Shown here: piece after piece, positions 24,364 through 34,595 of the stretch
Position numbering within the stretch: the stretch's first letter is position 1
How the letters are laid out: each line of letters begins with the position of its first letter
Source: an uncultured Gammaproteobacteria bacterium
GTDB lineage: Bacteria; Pseudomonadota; Gammaproteobacteria; Steroidobacterales; UBA11654
Length of the DNA: 64,000 nt
Reading direction: 5' to 3'
Assembly (NCBI GenBank): GCA_902595845.1
Contig: CACJRN010000003.1
Span: 1-64,000 of the forward strand
Made by a program: the position numbers and the translations under genes
Notes under the pieces: model-generated
What the model saw: only the letters and a program-made list of their open reading frames with translations
Database searches by the model: none
What the model was told of the DNA's origin: nothing

Positions 24364-24860
24364 GCTTCTTTAGAAGAACTTTCTAAATACTCTTTTGAAG
24401 CCCATGCACTGTAAAAGACTAGTGAGAATACAATGGTACTCGCCATCAATCTCAAATCAAAAGGAATTGCCAAAAGGTATGTCTGAGACAGTGAGCTTCC
24501 ATCATGGCCATTTAGATAAACACCGAAGTTAACGACAATATGCCAAATTAGTACACTGCCTACAGAGTATTTCATTAAAGAAAGCAATGAACCCTTTGAC
24601 TGATAATTGGAGATCAAAGCAATCAGTATCAAGGAGGCATATACGAAATACATTGTTTGTCCGTAGAAGCCTAAGAAAATATCAGTAATTAAAAGTATGC
24701 CAATGGGCATTAGAACTTGGATTGAGCGTTTCTGAGTCACATAAGGCATAAAAAGTGCCAAAGCCAAAATAGGTGTCCAGTTAGCCGGTAAGAAAAATCT
24801 AGCGGCAATAACACATGCCAGAACAAAAATGAGTGGTTTAAATACCTGATATCTTTTCAT
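24360..24860 (-). CDS. DUF6580-like integral membrane protein
   Basis: About 166 residues from ATG 24860, which has AGGAA seven bases upstream. Five or so hydrophobic spans; NWTPILALALFMP, ITDIFLGFYGQTMYFVYASLI and the late LPFDL-type loop (IPFDLRLMAST) follow the order seen in DUF6580 proteins. The function is not known; such proteins resemble the substrate-binding S components of vitamin transporters. The stop codon TAG shares the bases CTAA at 24360-24363 with the stop of the oxidoreductase gene. Confidence 0.75.
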   Translation of the reverse strand: MKRYQVFKPLIFVLACVIAARFFLPANWTPILALALFMPYVTQKRSIQVLMPIGILLITDIFLGFYGQTMYFVYASLILIALISNYQSKGSLLSLMKYSVGSVLIWHIVVNFGVYLNGHDGSSLSQTYLLAIPFDLRLMASTIVFSLVFYSAWASKEYLESSSKEA

Positions 24861-24904
24861 AAATAAGTTCCTGATTAGGTTTGTAAAATTATAACAAAGC
24901 ATTC

Positions 24905-24942
24905 AAAAAATGGTTCATATTTTATTGCGAATAAACCATTTT
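24905..24942 (-). terminator. Possible terminator at the end of the ASCH gene
   Basis: On the minus strand AAAATGGTT (24942-24934) pairs with AACCATTTT (24915-24907), with a small inner stem TATT/AATA, followed by T residues. It covers the stop codon of the ASCH-domain gene and would separate it from the DUF6580-like gene. The stem is AT-rich, so strength is uncertain. Confidence 0.42.
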
Positions 24943-25425
24943 AAAATGTTCAACAATGACTGGCATGTCATCGGTGCAAGCTCTGCCATATGGTTCTAAA
25001 ATATTGTTCCAGTATTCACGGTGAAGTGGTATCCATACTTCAGGATCTCTGACAGGTGGGCCATCGATTTTTGTGACTTCATAATCGATCTCTCCAAATG
25101 TTGTTTCCTCAATCTTTGTTATTTTAACCACAATTTCAGGCTTACCATCATAAGATAAGAGGATTATCGGTTGGCCAGCATGACTGTTAGGAATATTTTC
25201 ACTCTCCATTAACCAAGGCAATGAAAATGTGCCTACTTTTTCGCCTTCTTTAATGAAATCAATGATCAAACCTGTTGTTTCTTCATCAATTCCAATTGAT
25301 CGCATCTGATGGTCTACTGCGAGCTCAGGATATGATTCTATAACTTGAGCCCAATAATCATCAATGGGTCCCATTTCTGGGTTACTTTCAGCACCACTAC
25401 CAAGGATTGCATTTATTCTTTTCAT
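24922..25425 (-). CDS. ASCH-domain protein
   Basis: 167 residues, single ASCH (PUA-like beta-barrel) domain: YWAQVIESYPEL, IKEGEKVGTFSLPWLMESE, then GQPIILLSYDGKPEIVVKITKIEETTFGEIDYE and the terminal PLHREYWNNIL. The order of the KxGT-(S/T)-x-x-W motif, strand pair and W/Y-rich end matches bacterial ASCH proteins, some of which are amidohydrolases on modified cytidines or bind RNA. The N-terminal RINAILGSGAESNP is unusual for the family and probably disordered. It is a single gene with a possible terminator across its stop codon. Confidence 0.83.
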   Translation of the reverse strand: MKRINAILGSGAESNPEMGPIDDYWAQVIESYPELAVDHQMRSIGIDEETTGLIIDFIKEGEKVGTFSLPWLMESENIPNSHAGQPIILLSYDGKPEIVVKITKIEETTFGEIDYEVTKIDGPPVRDPEVWIPLHREYWNNILEPYGRACTDDMPVIVEHFKMVYSQ

Positions 25426-25508
25426 AAATCTTAAAAATGACTTTCTATTGCATGATAGAATTTTGACATATTGAGAGAAAACAGTTCAATGATAATTTAC
25501 CAAAAAAT

Positions 25509-27803
25509 ATGAAATTCAGATTAGCAATTGCCAGTTCATTGATGCTTATTGCAGTGTCTTTAAACCTCGGTGCACAAATTGATCCCAATCAAGCGATATC
25601 TGAATTATCTAATCTGCAGGAATCACTCAATCAATCTGATATCAATGAACGCACAATCAAGGAGACTCGAGAAAAAGCAATTGAAATCAGAACAAATGCA
25701 TTGAGTTGTGTAGATCAGATTGAACCGCAAGTTGAAACACTCAAGTTAGAAGTAGAAGCATTGGAGCAAATTAGTCCTGATGTTGATATTCAGATTTACG
25801 AAAGACTTTCAGAGGCGAGAAGCAGGCTAACTGCTGAAGATGCAAAACTAAAGAACTGCTCTTTAACTGTTGTGCGCTCAACAAGGATCATTGATCTCTC
25901 AAATAAATTACTAAATGAACTGACCACAGAGCTTCTAAGCGAAAAGAATGAAGATATTTTTGAAGCGATTGCCTCTCTACCCAATCAGTTAAAACAGCTA
26001 CCAGATCTGTTCTTTAATGATAAGGCTATCCAGAGGATTACAAATGAAACCTTATTTCTTTTGATACTGTTTTTGATACTTGGCTTTAGTTTTGGTTACT
26101 TCTTTGGTGATCAGATTAAGAAAATACAATACTCGGATCCATTTAAGTCAATCGATCGATCGATCATTCTAAAACTAAGAGCTTTATTTAAGCCTTTTGG
26201 AAGAGTGCAATCGCCTATTCTTTTTGGTTCACTTGGGATATCTGCTGCCATTTCATTGTCCCTATCGATATCGCCTTCAGATTCATGGATTATTCGCTTA
26301 GGTCTTAGCCCGTTCCTCGCATCTGTTCTCTATCTTTTGATTAATTGGATTACTGGACCCTTTTCACCAGCAAATATTGATCAGAATACAGTCTCAGAGC
26401 CAGCTAAAAATCTGAAACAAAAACTTAATTTTTTCACACTCATAGTGGTCATCACTTATATCGTCTTTGGTCCAGATTGGCTCTCAAGCGAAGTGGCAAG
26501 TGATCAATCATTGATGAGAATTGCGCTCGTCTCATTGATGATTTTTGCACTCATACCTGTACTCAATAGCTCGACAAGTCTATTTATGGAAGAAGGTCAG
26601 TATGGAGTGATTAGATTCATAGGATATTCCGCATTGGCATTGAGCTTTATCTCAGAATTATCAGGCTTTCATAATCTCTCTAGTTTCATACTGAATGGTT
26701 TTATCCTGACCCTTTTCTCAACATATCTCCTATGGTCACTATTGGCTTTGACTGAAAATTCTGTCACCTGGATTAATGAATCAACAAATCTTATTGGTAT
26801 TAGAATCAGGTCTGCATTGGATCTCACGAGAGATTCTGGAAAATCGAAATTGGCAATCTATCAACTCTTTTTTGATGCTTCTTTCTGGATCCTATATGTT
26901 TCAATTCTTATAAGGGTTTGGGATCCAACAGGAACACTTGTAGAAACATTGTCCTCTTATGCAACAGACGGTATACCGATGGGAGACATACGAGTTATCC
27001 CAACAAATATACTTGCAGGTATTATTGCTTTCACAATACTCGCAGGTCTCACAGGTTGGATTAAAAGATGGGTTGATAAAAGGTGGTTAAGACAAATCAC
27101 TCCAGATAGAGGTGCAAGAGATGCACTTATTACTGTTGTTGGATATACCGGATTTACAGTCTCATTATTGGTTGGTCTATCAATCAGTGGAGTCAATATA
27201 ACTGGTATAGCAGTTGTTGCAGGTGCCTTATCTGTTGGTATTGGCTTTGGTCTTCAAGCCATTGCAAATAATTTTGTCTCTGGGATTATCCTTCTCTTTG
27301 AAAGACCTATTAAAGCTGGTGATTTTGTAACGGTTGGTGATGTTGAAGGTTTTGTGAGAAAAATAAGCATTCGAGCGACTGAAATCGAGACACTGGATAA
27401 CCAGGATATGCTCATACCTAATTCTGAGTTGGTTTCAGGCAGAGTCACAAATTGGGTTCTCCATAACCCATATGGGAGACTGATCGTAAAAATTGGTGTG
27501 GCCTATGGTAGCGACATCGAAAAAGTCGCTGAAATCTTGGAAGAAACAGCAAATCTACATGATCAGGTTATCAGCGACGGACGGGCATCACCTCCTAAGG
27601 CCCTATTTATGGGTTTTGGGGATAGCTCACTCGACTTTGAATTAAGAGTCAGGATAGTTGACATCAAGAAACGTTATGATGTTTTGAGTGATCTGAATTT
27701 TGCCATCAATGAACGATTCGCTTCAGAAAATATTGTAATCCCATTCCCTCAAAGAGATCTCCATATCAAGGATTGGTCCGAGGAAAGCAAAAAGAAAAAA
27801 TAG
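25509..27803 (+). CDS. Large MscS-family mechanosensitive channel
   Basis: 764 residues. A signal peptide (1-22) is followed by a periplasmic coiled-coil domain (about 25-165), then a series of spans from about 180, and the MscS pore and beta domain near 580-700: GALSVGIGFGLQAIANNFVSGIILLFERPIKAGDFV contains the conserved Gly/Ala pore helix and the ERPI(K)xGD entry to the beta domain, followed by TLDNQDMLIPNSELVSG. It opens under membrane tension after osmotic downshock. Upstream there is a consensus TTGACA (25463-25468) but the best -10 match (TTCAAT, 25485) is weak. The zapE gene follows 21 bases after the stop. Confidence 0.93.
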   Translation: MKFRLAIASSLMLIAVSLNLGAQIDPNQAISELSNLQESLNQSDINERTIKETREKAIEIRTNALSCVDQIEPQVETLKLEVEALEQISPDVDIQIYERLSEARSRLTAEDAKLKNCSLTVVRSTRIIDLSNKLLNELTTELLSEKNEDIFEAIASLPNQLKQLPDLFFNDKAIQRITNETLFLLILFLILGFSFGYFFGDQIKKIQYSDPFKSIDRSIILKLRALFKPFGRVQSPILFGSLGISAAISLSLSISPSDSWIIRLGLSPFLASVLYLLINWITGPFSPANIDQNTVSEPAKNLKQKLNFFTLIVVITYIVFGPDWLSSEVASDQSLMRIALVSLMIFALIPVLNSSTSLFMEEGQYGVIRFIGYSALALSFISELSGFHNLSSFILNGFILTLFSTYLLWSLLALTENSVTWINESTNLIGIRIRSALDLTRDSGKSKLAIYQLFFDASFWILYVSILIRVWDPTGTLVETLSSYATDGIPMGDIRVIPTNILAGIIAFTILAGLTGWIKRWVDKRWLRQITPDRGARDALITVVGYTGFTVSLLVGLSISGVNITGIAVVAGALSVGIGFGLQAIANNFVSGIILLFERPIKAGDFVTVGDVEGFVRKISIRATEIETLDNQDMLIPNSELVSGRVTNWVLHNPYGRLIVKIGVAYGSDIEKVAEILEETANLHDQVISDGRASPPKALFMGFGDSSLDFELRVRIVDIKKRYDVLSDLNFAINERFASENIVIPFPQRDLHIKDWSEESKKKK

Positions 27804-27824
27804 AAAACCAGAAAAGATTTAAAT

Positions 27825-28874
27825 ATGAGTATTCGAGAAAATTTCTCATCGAATAAAGATATTGAGTATGACCAATATCAAGCGAATATTGTTGATCGTC
27901 TTGAGGAATTACAAAAAGAGATACTTGATGAAAGAAGTATTAAAAATAAATTTCTATCTTTATTTAGAGACGAAAAGCCGAAATCCAATGGAGTCTATTT
28001 ATGGGGTGATGTTGGAAGAGGTAAAACATACTTAATGGACCTCTTCTATGAAACTTTGTCCATAAAAGATAAAGACAGAAAACACTTCCATCGATTAATG
28101 GAAAATATTCACAACGGCACACAACAATTCAAAAACCAGAAAGATCCAATTCAGGAAGTTGCAAAGTCAATTTCAGTGAATCACAAAGTCATGTGTATTG
28201 ATGAATTCTATATAGAGGATATTGCTGATGCCATGATAATGGCGAGACTGATTGAGTCTCTATTGAATGAAGGGATAAGATTGATAATGACATCGAATTG
28301 TAAGCCTGATGAACTCTACAAAAATGGTCTTCAAAGAGACTTGTTTGTTCCTGCTATAAATAGAATTAATGGTTATCTAGAAGTGATTCACATCGGTGAA
28401 GGTAAAGACTTCAGACAATCCATTATTGGTGAAGGCATTGAACGTATTGCTATCCATACTGAAGACAACATACAAAGGCTTGCGATATATCATGAATGCT
28501 TCAATGATGATTTAGAGAGATGCAAATCAACCATAGTTGTCAGAAAAAGGGAGATTGAGTGCATTGTGAGAACTAATGAATTGGTCTGGTTTAGGTTCAA
28601 TTCAATATGTGGGGACAAAAGAAGTGTCAAAGACTACATCGATATTGCTGATCAATTTAAAACGGTTGTAATCACTGAGGTGCCAGAATTTGATCAAGAA
28701 TGTGAGAACGAGGCTCGAAGATTTATTGCTTTGGTAGACGAGTTATACGATCGAGATATTGATCTCTTCATGACGACATTTGTCGACCATAAGAATCTAT
28801 ATAATGGAATCAAGCTAAAGGATGAATTTACCAGGACAACCAGTCGACTAGTTGAAATGAACAAAAAAGATTAG
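27825..28874 (+). CDS. zapE: Cell division protein ZapE, AFG1-type ATPase
   Basis: 349 residues, normal size. Walker A GDVGRGKTYLMDLFYETL near 57-75, the family's HFHRLMENIH, Walker B CIDEFYIEDIADAMIM, sensor TSNCKPDELYKNGLQR, and near the end FVDHKNLYNGIKLKDEFTRTTSRLVEM, all match ZapE/AFG1. In E. coli it associates with the divisome and destabilises FtsZ polymers in an ATP-dependent manner. Position 21 bases after the MscS gene indicates one transcript. It ends with TAG inside the TTAG block shared with serS on the opposite strand. Confidence 0.95.
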   Translation: MSIRENFSSNKDIEYDQYQANIVDRLEELQKEILDERSIKNKFLSLFRDEKPKSNGVYLWGDVGRGKTYLMDLFYETLSIKDKDRKHFHRLMENIHNGTQQFKNQKDPIQEVAKSISVNHKVMCIDEFYIEDIADAMIMARLIESLLNEGIRLIMTSNCKPDELYKNGLQRDLFVPAINRINGYLEVIHIGEGKDFRQSIIGEGIERIAIHTEDNIQRLAIYHECFNDDLERCKSTIVVRKREIECIVRTNELVWFRFNSICGDKRSVKDYIDIADQFKTVVITEVPEFDQECENEARRFIALVDELYDRDIDLFMTTFVDHKNLYNGIKLKDEFTRTTSRLVEMNKKD

Positions 28875-30142
28875 ATTCTTTCTCGGTTCTGCATATAAGG
28901 CATTAAGACATCAGGGATGGTAATTGAGCCGTCTTCATTCTGATAATTCTCAAGAACAGCAATAAATGTTCTTCCAATTGCCAATCCGGAGCCATTGAGT
29001 GTATGAGGATAATCAGTTTGTTTTGTATCTGAGTTCTTATATCGAGCCTTCATTCTACGAGACTGGAATGACTCACAATTACTACAAGATGATATCTCCC
29101 TGAAGGTGTTCTGAGAAGGCAGCCAAACTTCAAGATCATATGTTTTAGCAGCAGAGAAACCTGTATCTCCAGAGCACAGCAGCATCACTCTATAGGGAAG
29201 ATTGAGCTTCTGTAGGATTGATTCAGCATTCTTTGTAAGCTCTTCAAGGGCTTCATAAGATTCCTCTGGTTTAACAATATGAACAAGCTCTACTTTTTCA
29301 AATTGATGTTGCCTGATCATTCCTTTGGTATCTTTTCCATAAGAACCTGCCTCTTGTCTGAAACATGGTGTATGAGCAGTCATTTTTATTGGTAATTCGC
29401 TTTGATCAAGAATGCTTTCCCTAATTAAATTGGTTAAAGGGACTTCTGCTGTGGGAATCAGATATAAAGCCTCTTCATTTTCAATTTTATACTGATCATC
29501 TGCAAACTTTGGTAACTGGCCAGTACCCTCTAAGCAATCTGAGCGAACAATATTAGGAACATACATTTCGGTATAACCATTTTCTTCGGTTTGCACGTCA
29601 AGCATGAACTGCTTCAGAGCCCTGTGCAATTTAGCATACCCATCTTTCATGACAACAAATCTTGAACCCGAAAGTTTGGCAGCAGATTCAAAATCAATAC
29701 CGCCTTTACTTTCGCCCAGTTCGGAATGATCTTTTGGTTCAAAATCAAATTTTGGTAATTTACCCCATGACCTTACTTCCACATTCTCTTTTTCACTAGA
29801 TCCTTCGGGAACGGATTCATCAAGAATATTAGGAATCTCTAAGCTCATCTTTTTAGTTTGCTCAGAGAGTTCGTTGAGTGATTGCTCTGATTCTTTAAGT
29901 TTTTTATTAATAGTTCCAACCTCAGAAATTAGGTCAGACTTGTCATTTTCTGAGATTTCAGGACTGGCAATACTTTTATTGATGTTATTTTTTGATGACC
30001 TAAGCTCCTCAACAGTTGAGATTAGATCTCTCATTTTCTGATCCATTTTTAAATAAGAATCGAGATCAAAATCAGAAGCCCTCTTTTTCAATGAGAGACT
30101 AACTTTTTTGGTTTCTTTTCTAAGTGTTTTTGAATCTAACAT
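28871..30142 (-). CDS. serS: Serine--tRNA ligase
   Basis: 423 residues: N-terminal long coiled-coil arm for tRNA binding (about 30-105), then the class II core with motif 2 TPCFRQEAGSYGKDTKGMIRQHQF and motif 3 NGSGLAIGRTFIAVLENYQ. The serine and ATP pockets (TAEVPLTNL, E in FEKVEL) are intact. It attaches serine to tRNA-Ser, including the copy at 10368-10457. It overlaps the VanZ-like gene by seven bases, and shares the order ftsK, lolA, x, serS with E. coli, where x is rarA. Its TAA stop is within the four-base block shared with zapE. Confidence 0.98.
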   Translation of the reverse strand: MLDSKTLRKETKKVSLSLKKRASDFDLDSYLKMDQKMRDLISTVEELRSSKNNINKSIASPEISENDKSDLISEVGTINKKLKESEQSLNELSEQTKKMSLEIPNILDESVPEGSSEKENVEVRSWGKLPKFDFEPKDHSELGESKGGIDFESAAKLSGSRFVVMKDGYAKLHRALKQFMLDVQTEENGYTEMYVPNIVRSDCLEGTGQLPKFADDQYKIENEEALYLIPTAEVPLTNLIRESILDQSELPIKMTAHTPCFRQEAGSYGKDTKGMIRQHQFEKVELVHIVKPEESYEALEELTKNAESILQKLNLPYRVMLLCSGDTGFSAAKTYDLEVWLPSQNTFREISSCSNCESFQSRRMKARYKNSDTKQTDYPHTLNGSGLAIGRTFIAVLENYQNEDGSITIPDVLMPYMQNRERI

Positions 30143-30552
30143 GCTTTGGTACTTTTTATCTTGTTAAGTATATCTTTTTTAAATACATGAATAAAACTTA
30201 AGAAAATACCAACTACGTCTGCAAACAAATCAAACCATTCGAAAGTCCGATAGGAAACGGTCATTTGTAATAGCTCTAAACTAAGCGCATATAGAGTCAT
30301 AAAAATAATAATCACTAATGCTTGATCAGGCCTCACTATCAAGAAGAACCATAGCGATGATAGATAGAAGAAAACGATATGGGCCAATTTATCCATGGAA
30401 AATAATGTATCTACTATATCAACGTGAGGAACTTGCATTAGATGTAAATATACACCCATTGTAATAATGAAGAACGAAACAACTATTTTGAAGATAATTC
30501 CAAATCTAGATATCCCTGGCATGGAAAAATCTAATTTACTTTTTGAACTCAC
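30136..30552 (-). CDS. VanZ-family membrane protein
   Basis: 138 residues with a GTG start (30552), whose bases overlap the lolA stop as GTGA. Four spans; DKLAHIVFFYLSSLWF, ALSLELLQMTVSYRTFEWFDLFADVVGIFLS show the conserved DK-x-x-H, E-x-x-Q and RxFxxxDLxAN-like motifs of the VanZ group. The function of the family in Gram-negative bacteria is unclear, although related proteins influence envelope lipids. It takes the place of rarA between lolA and serS when compared with the E. coli order. Confidence 0.85.
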   Translation of the reverse strand: MSSKSKLDFSMPGISRFGIIFKIVVSFFIITMGVYLHLMQVPHVDIVDTLFSMDKLAHIVFFYLSSLWFFLIVRPDQALVIIIFMTLYALSLELLQMTVSYRTFEWFDLFADVVGIFLSFIHVFKKDILNKIKSTKAC

Positions 30553-31136
30553 TGAACAATTACTTCTGCATCAGCAGGAATTGAGGAATAGAAAAAATCA
30601 TCACTAATATTTGAGTCTAACTCAACTTGTTCAATGGTAATTTCAAATTCATCCTTTCCTGAAAGATAGATTGCAATGGATCTTATCTGGTCGCCCTCTT
30701 TATCTATGACAAATTCTCTTAACTGAGAGTCTAAAAGTAGTGACTTATAAATAATTCTAGTAGAGGAATCACTTGTTTCTGTGATGCTCTCCAAGTAACT
30801 TCTGGCATCTCTATCAGTAAAGACCCTTATCCATTTAGCTTCCTCAAATATATTTATATCTGATCTCAATACTTGATTAAGATCAGGATCATAAATTGAG
30901 ATACTCTTATTTTTGATCAGCACGATTCTCTCTGTTGGTAATTTCACATGCCACAATATTAAATTTGGCTTACTGATGAATAATTCACCGGTTGTTTTTG
31001 ATGCTGAACCATCATTCTCTGAAACTACAATTTGAGTGAAAGAAGCAGTGAATGTTTCAAAATCAAAAAATTCATCCTCCAATGCAAAGGAAGGTTGAGA
31101 GAAAATAATTAAGATAATTATGAGTCTTTGAAAAAT
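30549..31136 (-). CDS. lolA: Outer-membrane lipoprotein carrier LolA (non-canonical start)
   Basis: The mature part matches LolA (FTASFTQIV, TGELFISKPNLILWHV, and IYDPDLNQV), the periplasmic chaperone that carries lipoproteins from LolCDE to the outer membrane. The only standard start is TTG 31082, which would give a protein without a signal peptide. In the same frame upstream the codons for F-Q-R-L-I-I-I-L-I-I-F-S-Q-P-S-F-A form a good signal peptide (cleavage after SFA), preceded by ATA, ATC and ATT (31142-31134) and then an in-frame TAA (31145). I therefore annotate from the ATT at 31136; ATC 31139 is equally possible. It follows ftsK by 18 bases, as in E. coli. Confidence 0.85.
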   Translation of the reverse strand: MFQRLIIILIIFSQPSFALEDEFFDFETFTASFTQIVVSENDGSASKTTGELFISKPNLILWHVKLPTERIVLIKNKSISIYDPDLNQVLRSDINIFEEAKWIRVFTDRDARSYLESITETSDSSTRIIYKSLLLDSQLREFVIDKEGDQIRSIAIYLSGKDEFEITIEQVELDSNISDDFFYSSIPADAEVIVQ

Positions 31137-31154
31137 GATTATTTACTCGATTAT

Positions 31155-33476
31155 TTAATCTTCGGGTGGTGGTGGAGCAAGGACTTCCCTCTTGCCGTTT
31201 GATTCTAATTCTCCAACAATCCCAATTTCTTCCATTTTTTCAACGATTCTAGCCGCTCTGTTATAACCAATTCTCAGCTTTCTTTGCACAGAAGAAATAG
31301 ATGCATTTCTTGACTCTGTAACCAAGGCAACAGCTTCATCAAATAGAGGGTCGCTCTCAGAATCATCATCGCCATTAGAGCTAGATGCCTCGCCCGGGAT
31401 TGGTGTTTCAAGTTGACCAGATGTGACCTCATCTATAAATACTGGTTGTGATTTTGATTGAAGATCAGCTGATACAGCATTCACTTCCTCATCAGATACA
31501 AAGGCCCCGTGAACTCTTCCTGGAGATGATGAGCCTGGTGGTATATACAACATATCTCCATTGCCCAATAAATTTTCTGCGCCCATTTGATCAAGAATTG
31601 TTCTGGAATCGACTTTGGCAGACACTTGAAACGCAATTCTTGAAGGTATGTTTGCTTTAATCAAACCGGTGATTACATCTACGGATGGTCGTTGAGTGGC
31701 TATGATCATATGAATTCCAGATGCCCTTGCTTTTGCGGCTAATCGAGAAATCAGTTGCTCTACCTTTTTTCCAACAGTGATCATCATGTCAGCGAGCTCA
31801 TCGACCACGACCACTATATTTGGGAGAGGTTCTAAATCAGGCGGCTCGATGTTCTCGGTGGTTTGAACTTCTTTTTTTGGATCAAACAAAGGATCTTTAA
31901 TGGGTTGGCCGGATGCAATAGCGTCTTCAATTTTTTGATTCAAGCCCTTTAGATTCCTCACTTTGAGCTTTGACATTAGCTTATACCGCCTCTCCATTTC
32001 GACAACACACCATCTCAAAGCATTGGCGGCCTCTTTCATATCAGTTACGACTGGGCATAGAAGGTGTGGTATACCTCCATATACTGATAATTCAAGCATC
32101 TTTGGATCGATCAGAATCATTCGAACATCTTTTGGAGTGGACTTGTATAACAGACTAATGATCATTGCGTTGATGCCGACTGATTTTCCAGAACCTGTCG
32201 TTCCGGCTATCAATAAATGAGGCATTTTTTGCAAATCAGCAACTATTGGGTTTCCAGCAATGTCTTTTCCAAGGGCAATCGTTAGTGGGGATGAGAACTC
32301 CTCAAAGGTTTTTGATCTTAGAATTTCTCCCAAAGTAACCAGATCTCTTTTCTCATTTGGAATCTCAATACCAACGAATGATTTACCCTCTATTACTTCA
32401 ACAACTCTTACGCTCGAGACCGATAATGATCTGGCCAAATCCTTTGAGAGGTTACTGATTTGACTGACTTTCACACCTGGGGCTGGACTAATCTCAAATC
32501 TCGTCACTATTGGGCCTGGTAGAACCTCTTCAACCGTTGCAATAATTCCAAAGTCCTTGAGTTTAAGCTCAAGCAGGCTTGAGAGCGCTTCTAATGATTC
32601 TTTCGATAAGCCTTGCTGTTGAGCCGGTGCTTTATCTAAAAGGTTGAGATCTGGAATGATGGATTCAGAAGATGAATCAAACATTTTTACCTGTCTCTGT
32701 TCTGTGACCTTTTTGCTTTCCTCGATCGGTGGCGCAGATTTCTCAATCTTTATCTTTGGTTCTTTCTTTTTAGCACTTTTCTTTAGCTTATCAACCACCT
32801 TTTCTTTGAGTGGCTTTTTCAATGGTTCTTCTCCTTTTGACTTAGCTACAGAAACTTTCTTAATTGAAGATTCTTTTTGTTTTTCTTGAATCTTAGAAAG
32901 TAATTCAGAGAAGAGATCAAGCATTTTATTAATCAATAAAAGTAAATGCACTCCAATGAAATCAGCAAGTCTCAACCATGAAAATCCAATCATCAGTGGC
33001 AAAAATGAAAGAATCATTGCAATTAAGAATACGGTGCTTCCGGTCAATCCCAGATTTTCAATAAACCATGCAGACACCAGCAAGCCTGAAATTCCTCCTG
33101 AGCCCTCAGGGAGAGCATCGAGTCCAATATGAATGGAAAAAAGCGTTGATGATGAAAGAAGTAGAACCAAAAAAGATACGACTCTAATCGCAATTAATGT
33201 CCTATCAATCTTACTCACTGCATCCTTGATCAAGGTAATCCCAGCTGACAGAAAAAGCAGTGGTAGAAAATAACTTGCTAAACCAAAAAATGAAAAAAGG
33301 AAGCTGGAAAAATATGCTCCAAACACGCCAATATAGTTATTGACTAAATCATTGGTTCCTGTGGTATTGAATCCAGGATCACTTAGGTCATAGCTTAAGA
33401 GAGAGATAAAACTGATGGAGGCTAATCCGAGTAAAACAATAAAAATGGATTCCCTTAAAATCGAGAATGATGTCAT
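31155..33476 (-). CDS. ftsK: DNA translocase FtsK
   Basis: 773 residues. Four N-terminal spans (about 8-165), a Lys/Glu-rich linker (195-260) that is short compared with E. coli, the alpha/beta motor with Walker A GTTGSGKS at 425-432 and Walker [12 protein letters not shown], and the C-terminal winged-helix gamma domain from about 700 ([19 protein letters not shown]-type, then [13 protein letters not shown]) that reads KOPS. It pumps chromosome ends through the septum. The ATG at 33476 has no ribosome site, but AGAGAGG lies six bases before an in-frame ATC at 33503. The neighbouring trxB is divergent, as in E. coli apart from lrp. Confidence 0.97.
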   Translation of the reverse strand: MTSFSILRESIFIVLLGLASISFISLLSYDLSDPGFNTTGTNDLVNNYIGVFGAYFSSFLFSFFGLASYFLPLLFLSAGITLIKDAVSKIDRTLIAIRVVSFLVLLLSSSTLFSIHIGLDALPEGSGGISGLLVSAWFIENLGLTGSTVFLIAMILSFLPLMIGFSWLRLADFIGVHLLLLINKMLDLFSELLSKIQEKQKESSIKKVSVAKSKGEEPLKKPLKEKVVDKLKKSAKKKEPKIKIEKSAPPIEESKKVTEQRQVKMFDSSSESIIPDLNLLDKAPAQQQGLSKESLEALSSLLELKLKDFGIIATVEEVLPGPIVTRFEISPAPGVKVSQISNLSKDLARSLSVSSVRVVEVIEGKSFVGIEIPNEKRDLVTLGEILRSKTFEEFSSPLTIALGKDIAGNPIVADLQKMPHLLIAGTTGSGKSVGINAMIISLLYKSTPKDVRMILIDPKMLELSVYGGIPHLLCPVVTDMKEAANALRWCVVEMERRYKLMSKLKVRNLKGLNQKIEDAIASGQPIKDPLFDPKKEVQTTENIEPPDLEPLPNIVVVVDELADMMITVGKKVEQLISRLAAKARASGIHMIIATQRPSVDVITGLIKANIPSRIAFQVSAKVDSRTILDQMGAENLLGNGDMLYIPPGSSSPGRVHGAFVSDEEVNAVSADLQSKSQPVFIDEVTSGQLETPIPGEASSSNGDDDSESDPLFDEAVALVTESRNASISSVQRKLRIGYNRAARIVEKMEEIGIVGELESNGKREVLAPPPPED

Positions 33477-33612
33477 GAAGGATTTAAGATCTTTTTTCTT
33501 GATGACTTTCCTCTCTTTAATTAATTGCTTAATGAGTAATTATTTAAGAATAAATTATTCGTGATTGCATTATTATGATTCTTTATAGAAAATCTAACAA
33601 CAGACTTTTGAA

Positions 33613-34572
33613 ATGACCGAATCAATACATCATAAACTAATCATACTTGGCTCTGGGCCAGCAGGCTATTCTGCGGCTGTTTATGCGGCTCGTGCAAATC
33701 TTAAACCAGTCATAATCACTGGGTCTGAACCGGGTGGACAACTCATGACTACGACGGATGTTGAGAATTGGCCAGGCGATCCTGAGGGCTTATTAGGCCC
33801 CGCTCTTATGGATCGAATGCTTGAACATGCAAAAAGATTTGATACAGAAGTCATTTACGATCACATTGAGAGTGCGGAACTTGGCTCAAGGCCTTTCACT
33901 TTAAATGGGGGTAATGCCAAATACACTGCTGATGCATTGATTATTGCAACAGGATCAACCGCCAGATACTTGGGCTTAGATTCAGAGGAAAAATTTAAGG
34001 GTAAAGGTGTATCTGCTTGTGCTACTTGCGATGGTTTTTTCTATAAAGATCAGGATGTAATAGTCGTTGGTGGTGGAAATGTTGCAGTTGAGGAAGCTAT
34101 TTATTTATCCAATATTGCAAAGAATGTGACGCTGATACATAGAAGAGATGAACTCAGAGCAGAAAAAATGCTTCAAGATAAACTTTTTGAAAAAACAAAT
34201 AACAAAGGAAATATAAAAATCCTATGGAACCATGTTTTGGAGGAAGTAGTGGGAGATGAAGCTGGAGTAAATGGCATTATTTGTTCAGATGTCAATGATC
34301 CATCAAATAAAACTGAATTGGATGTTCAAGGTGTCTTTATAGCCATTGGTCATGATCCAAATACATCTTTCTTTGGAGATAATTTAAAATTAGATGAATC
34401 TAATTACATAATTCTAGATGATTCCAATGGTCGATTTGCCACTCAAACAAGTATAGAAGGGGTATTTGCAGCTGGAGATGTTGCTGATCCCGTATACAGA
34501 CAAGCTGTGACTTCTGCAGGGAGTGGTTGCATGGCTGCATTGGATGCAGAAAAATTCTTAGAACAAAGCTAG
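33613..34572 (+). CDS. trxB: Thioredoxin reductase
   Basis: 319 residues, the usual length. FAD site [18 protein letters not shown] at 11-29, NADPH site [16 protein letters not shown], redox-active CATC at 136-139, and the C-terminal [30 protein letters not shown]. It reduces thioredoxin with NADPH in the cytoplasm. It is divergent from ftsK and followed by infA, which keeps the trxB-to-infA neighbourhood of gammaproteobacteria in compressed form. The upstream region 33477-33612 holds both promoters, without an obvious consensus. Confidence 0.98.
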   Translation: MTESIHHKLIILGSGPAGYSAAVYAARANLKPVIITGSEPGGQLMTTTDVENWPGDPEGLLGPALMDRMLEHAKRFDTEVIYDHIESAELGSRPFTLNGGNAKYTADALIIATGSTARYLGLDSEEKFKGKGVSACATCDGFFYKDQDVIVVGGGNVAVEEAIYLSNIAKNVTLIHRRDELRAEKMLQDKLFEKTNNKGNIKILWNHVLEEVVGDEAGVNGIICSDVNDPSNKTELDVQGVFIAIGHDPNTSFFGDNLKLDESNYIILDDSNGRFATQTSIEGVFAAGDVADPVYRQAVTSAGSGCMAALDAEKFLEQS

Positions 34573-34595
34573 TTATATCAAGTAAAATATTACTT

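Noticed and set aside
34527-34595. N-terminal extension of infA
   Set aside because: The extra residues overlap the trxB end and do not match IF-1, whose conserved start is MAKEE.
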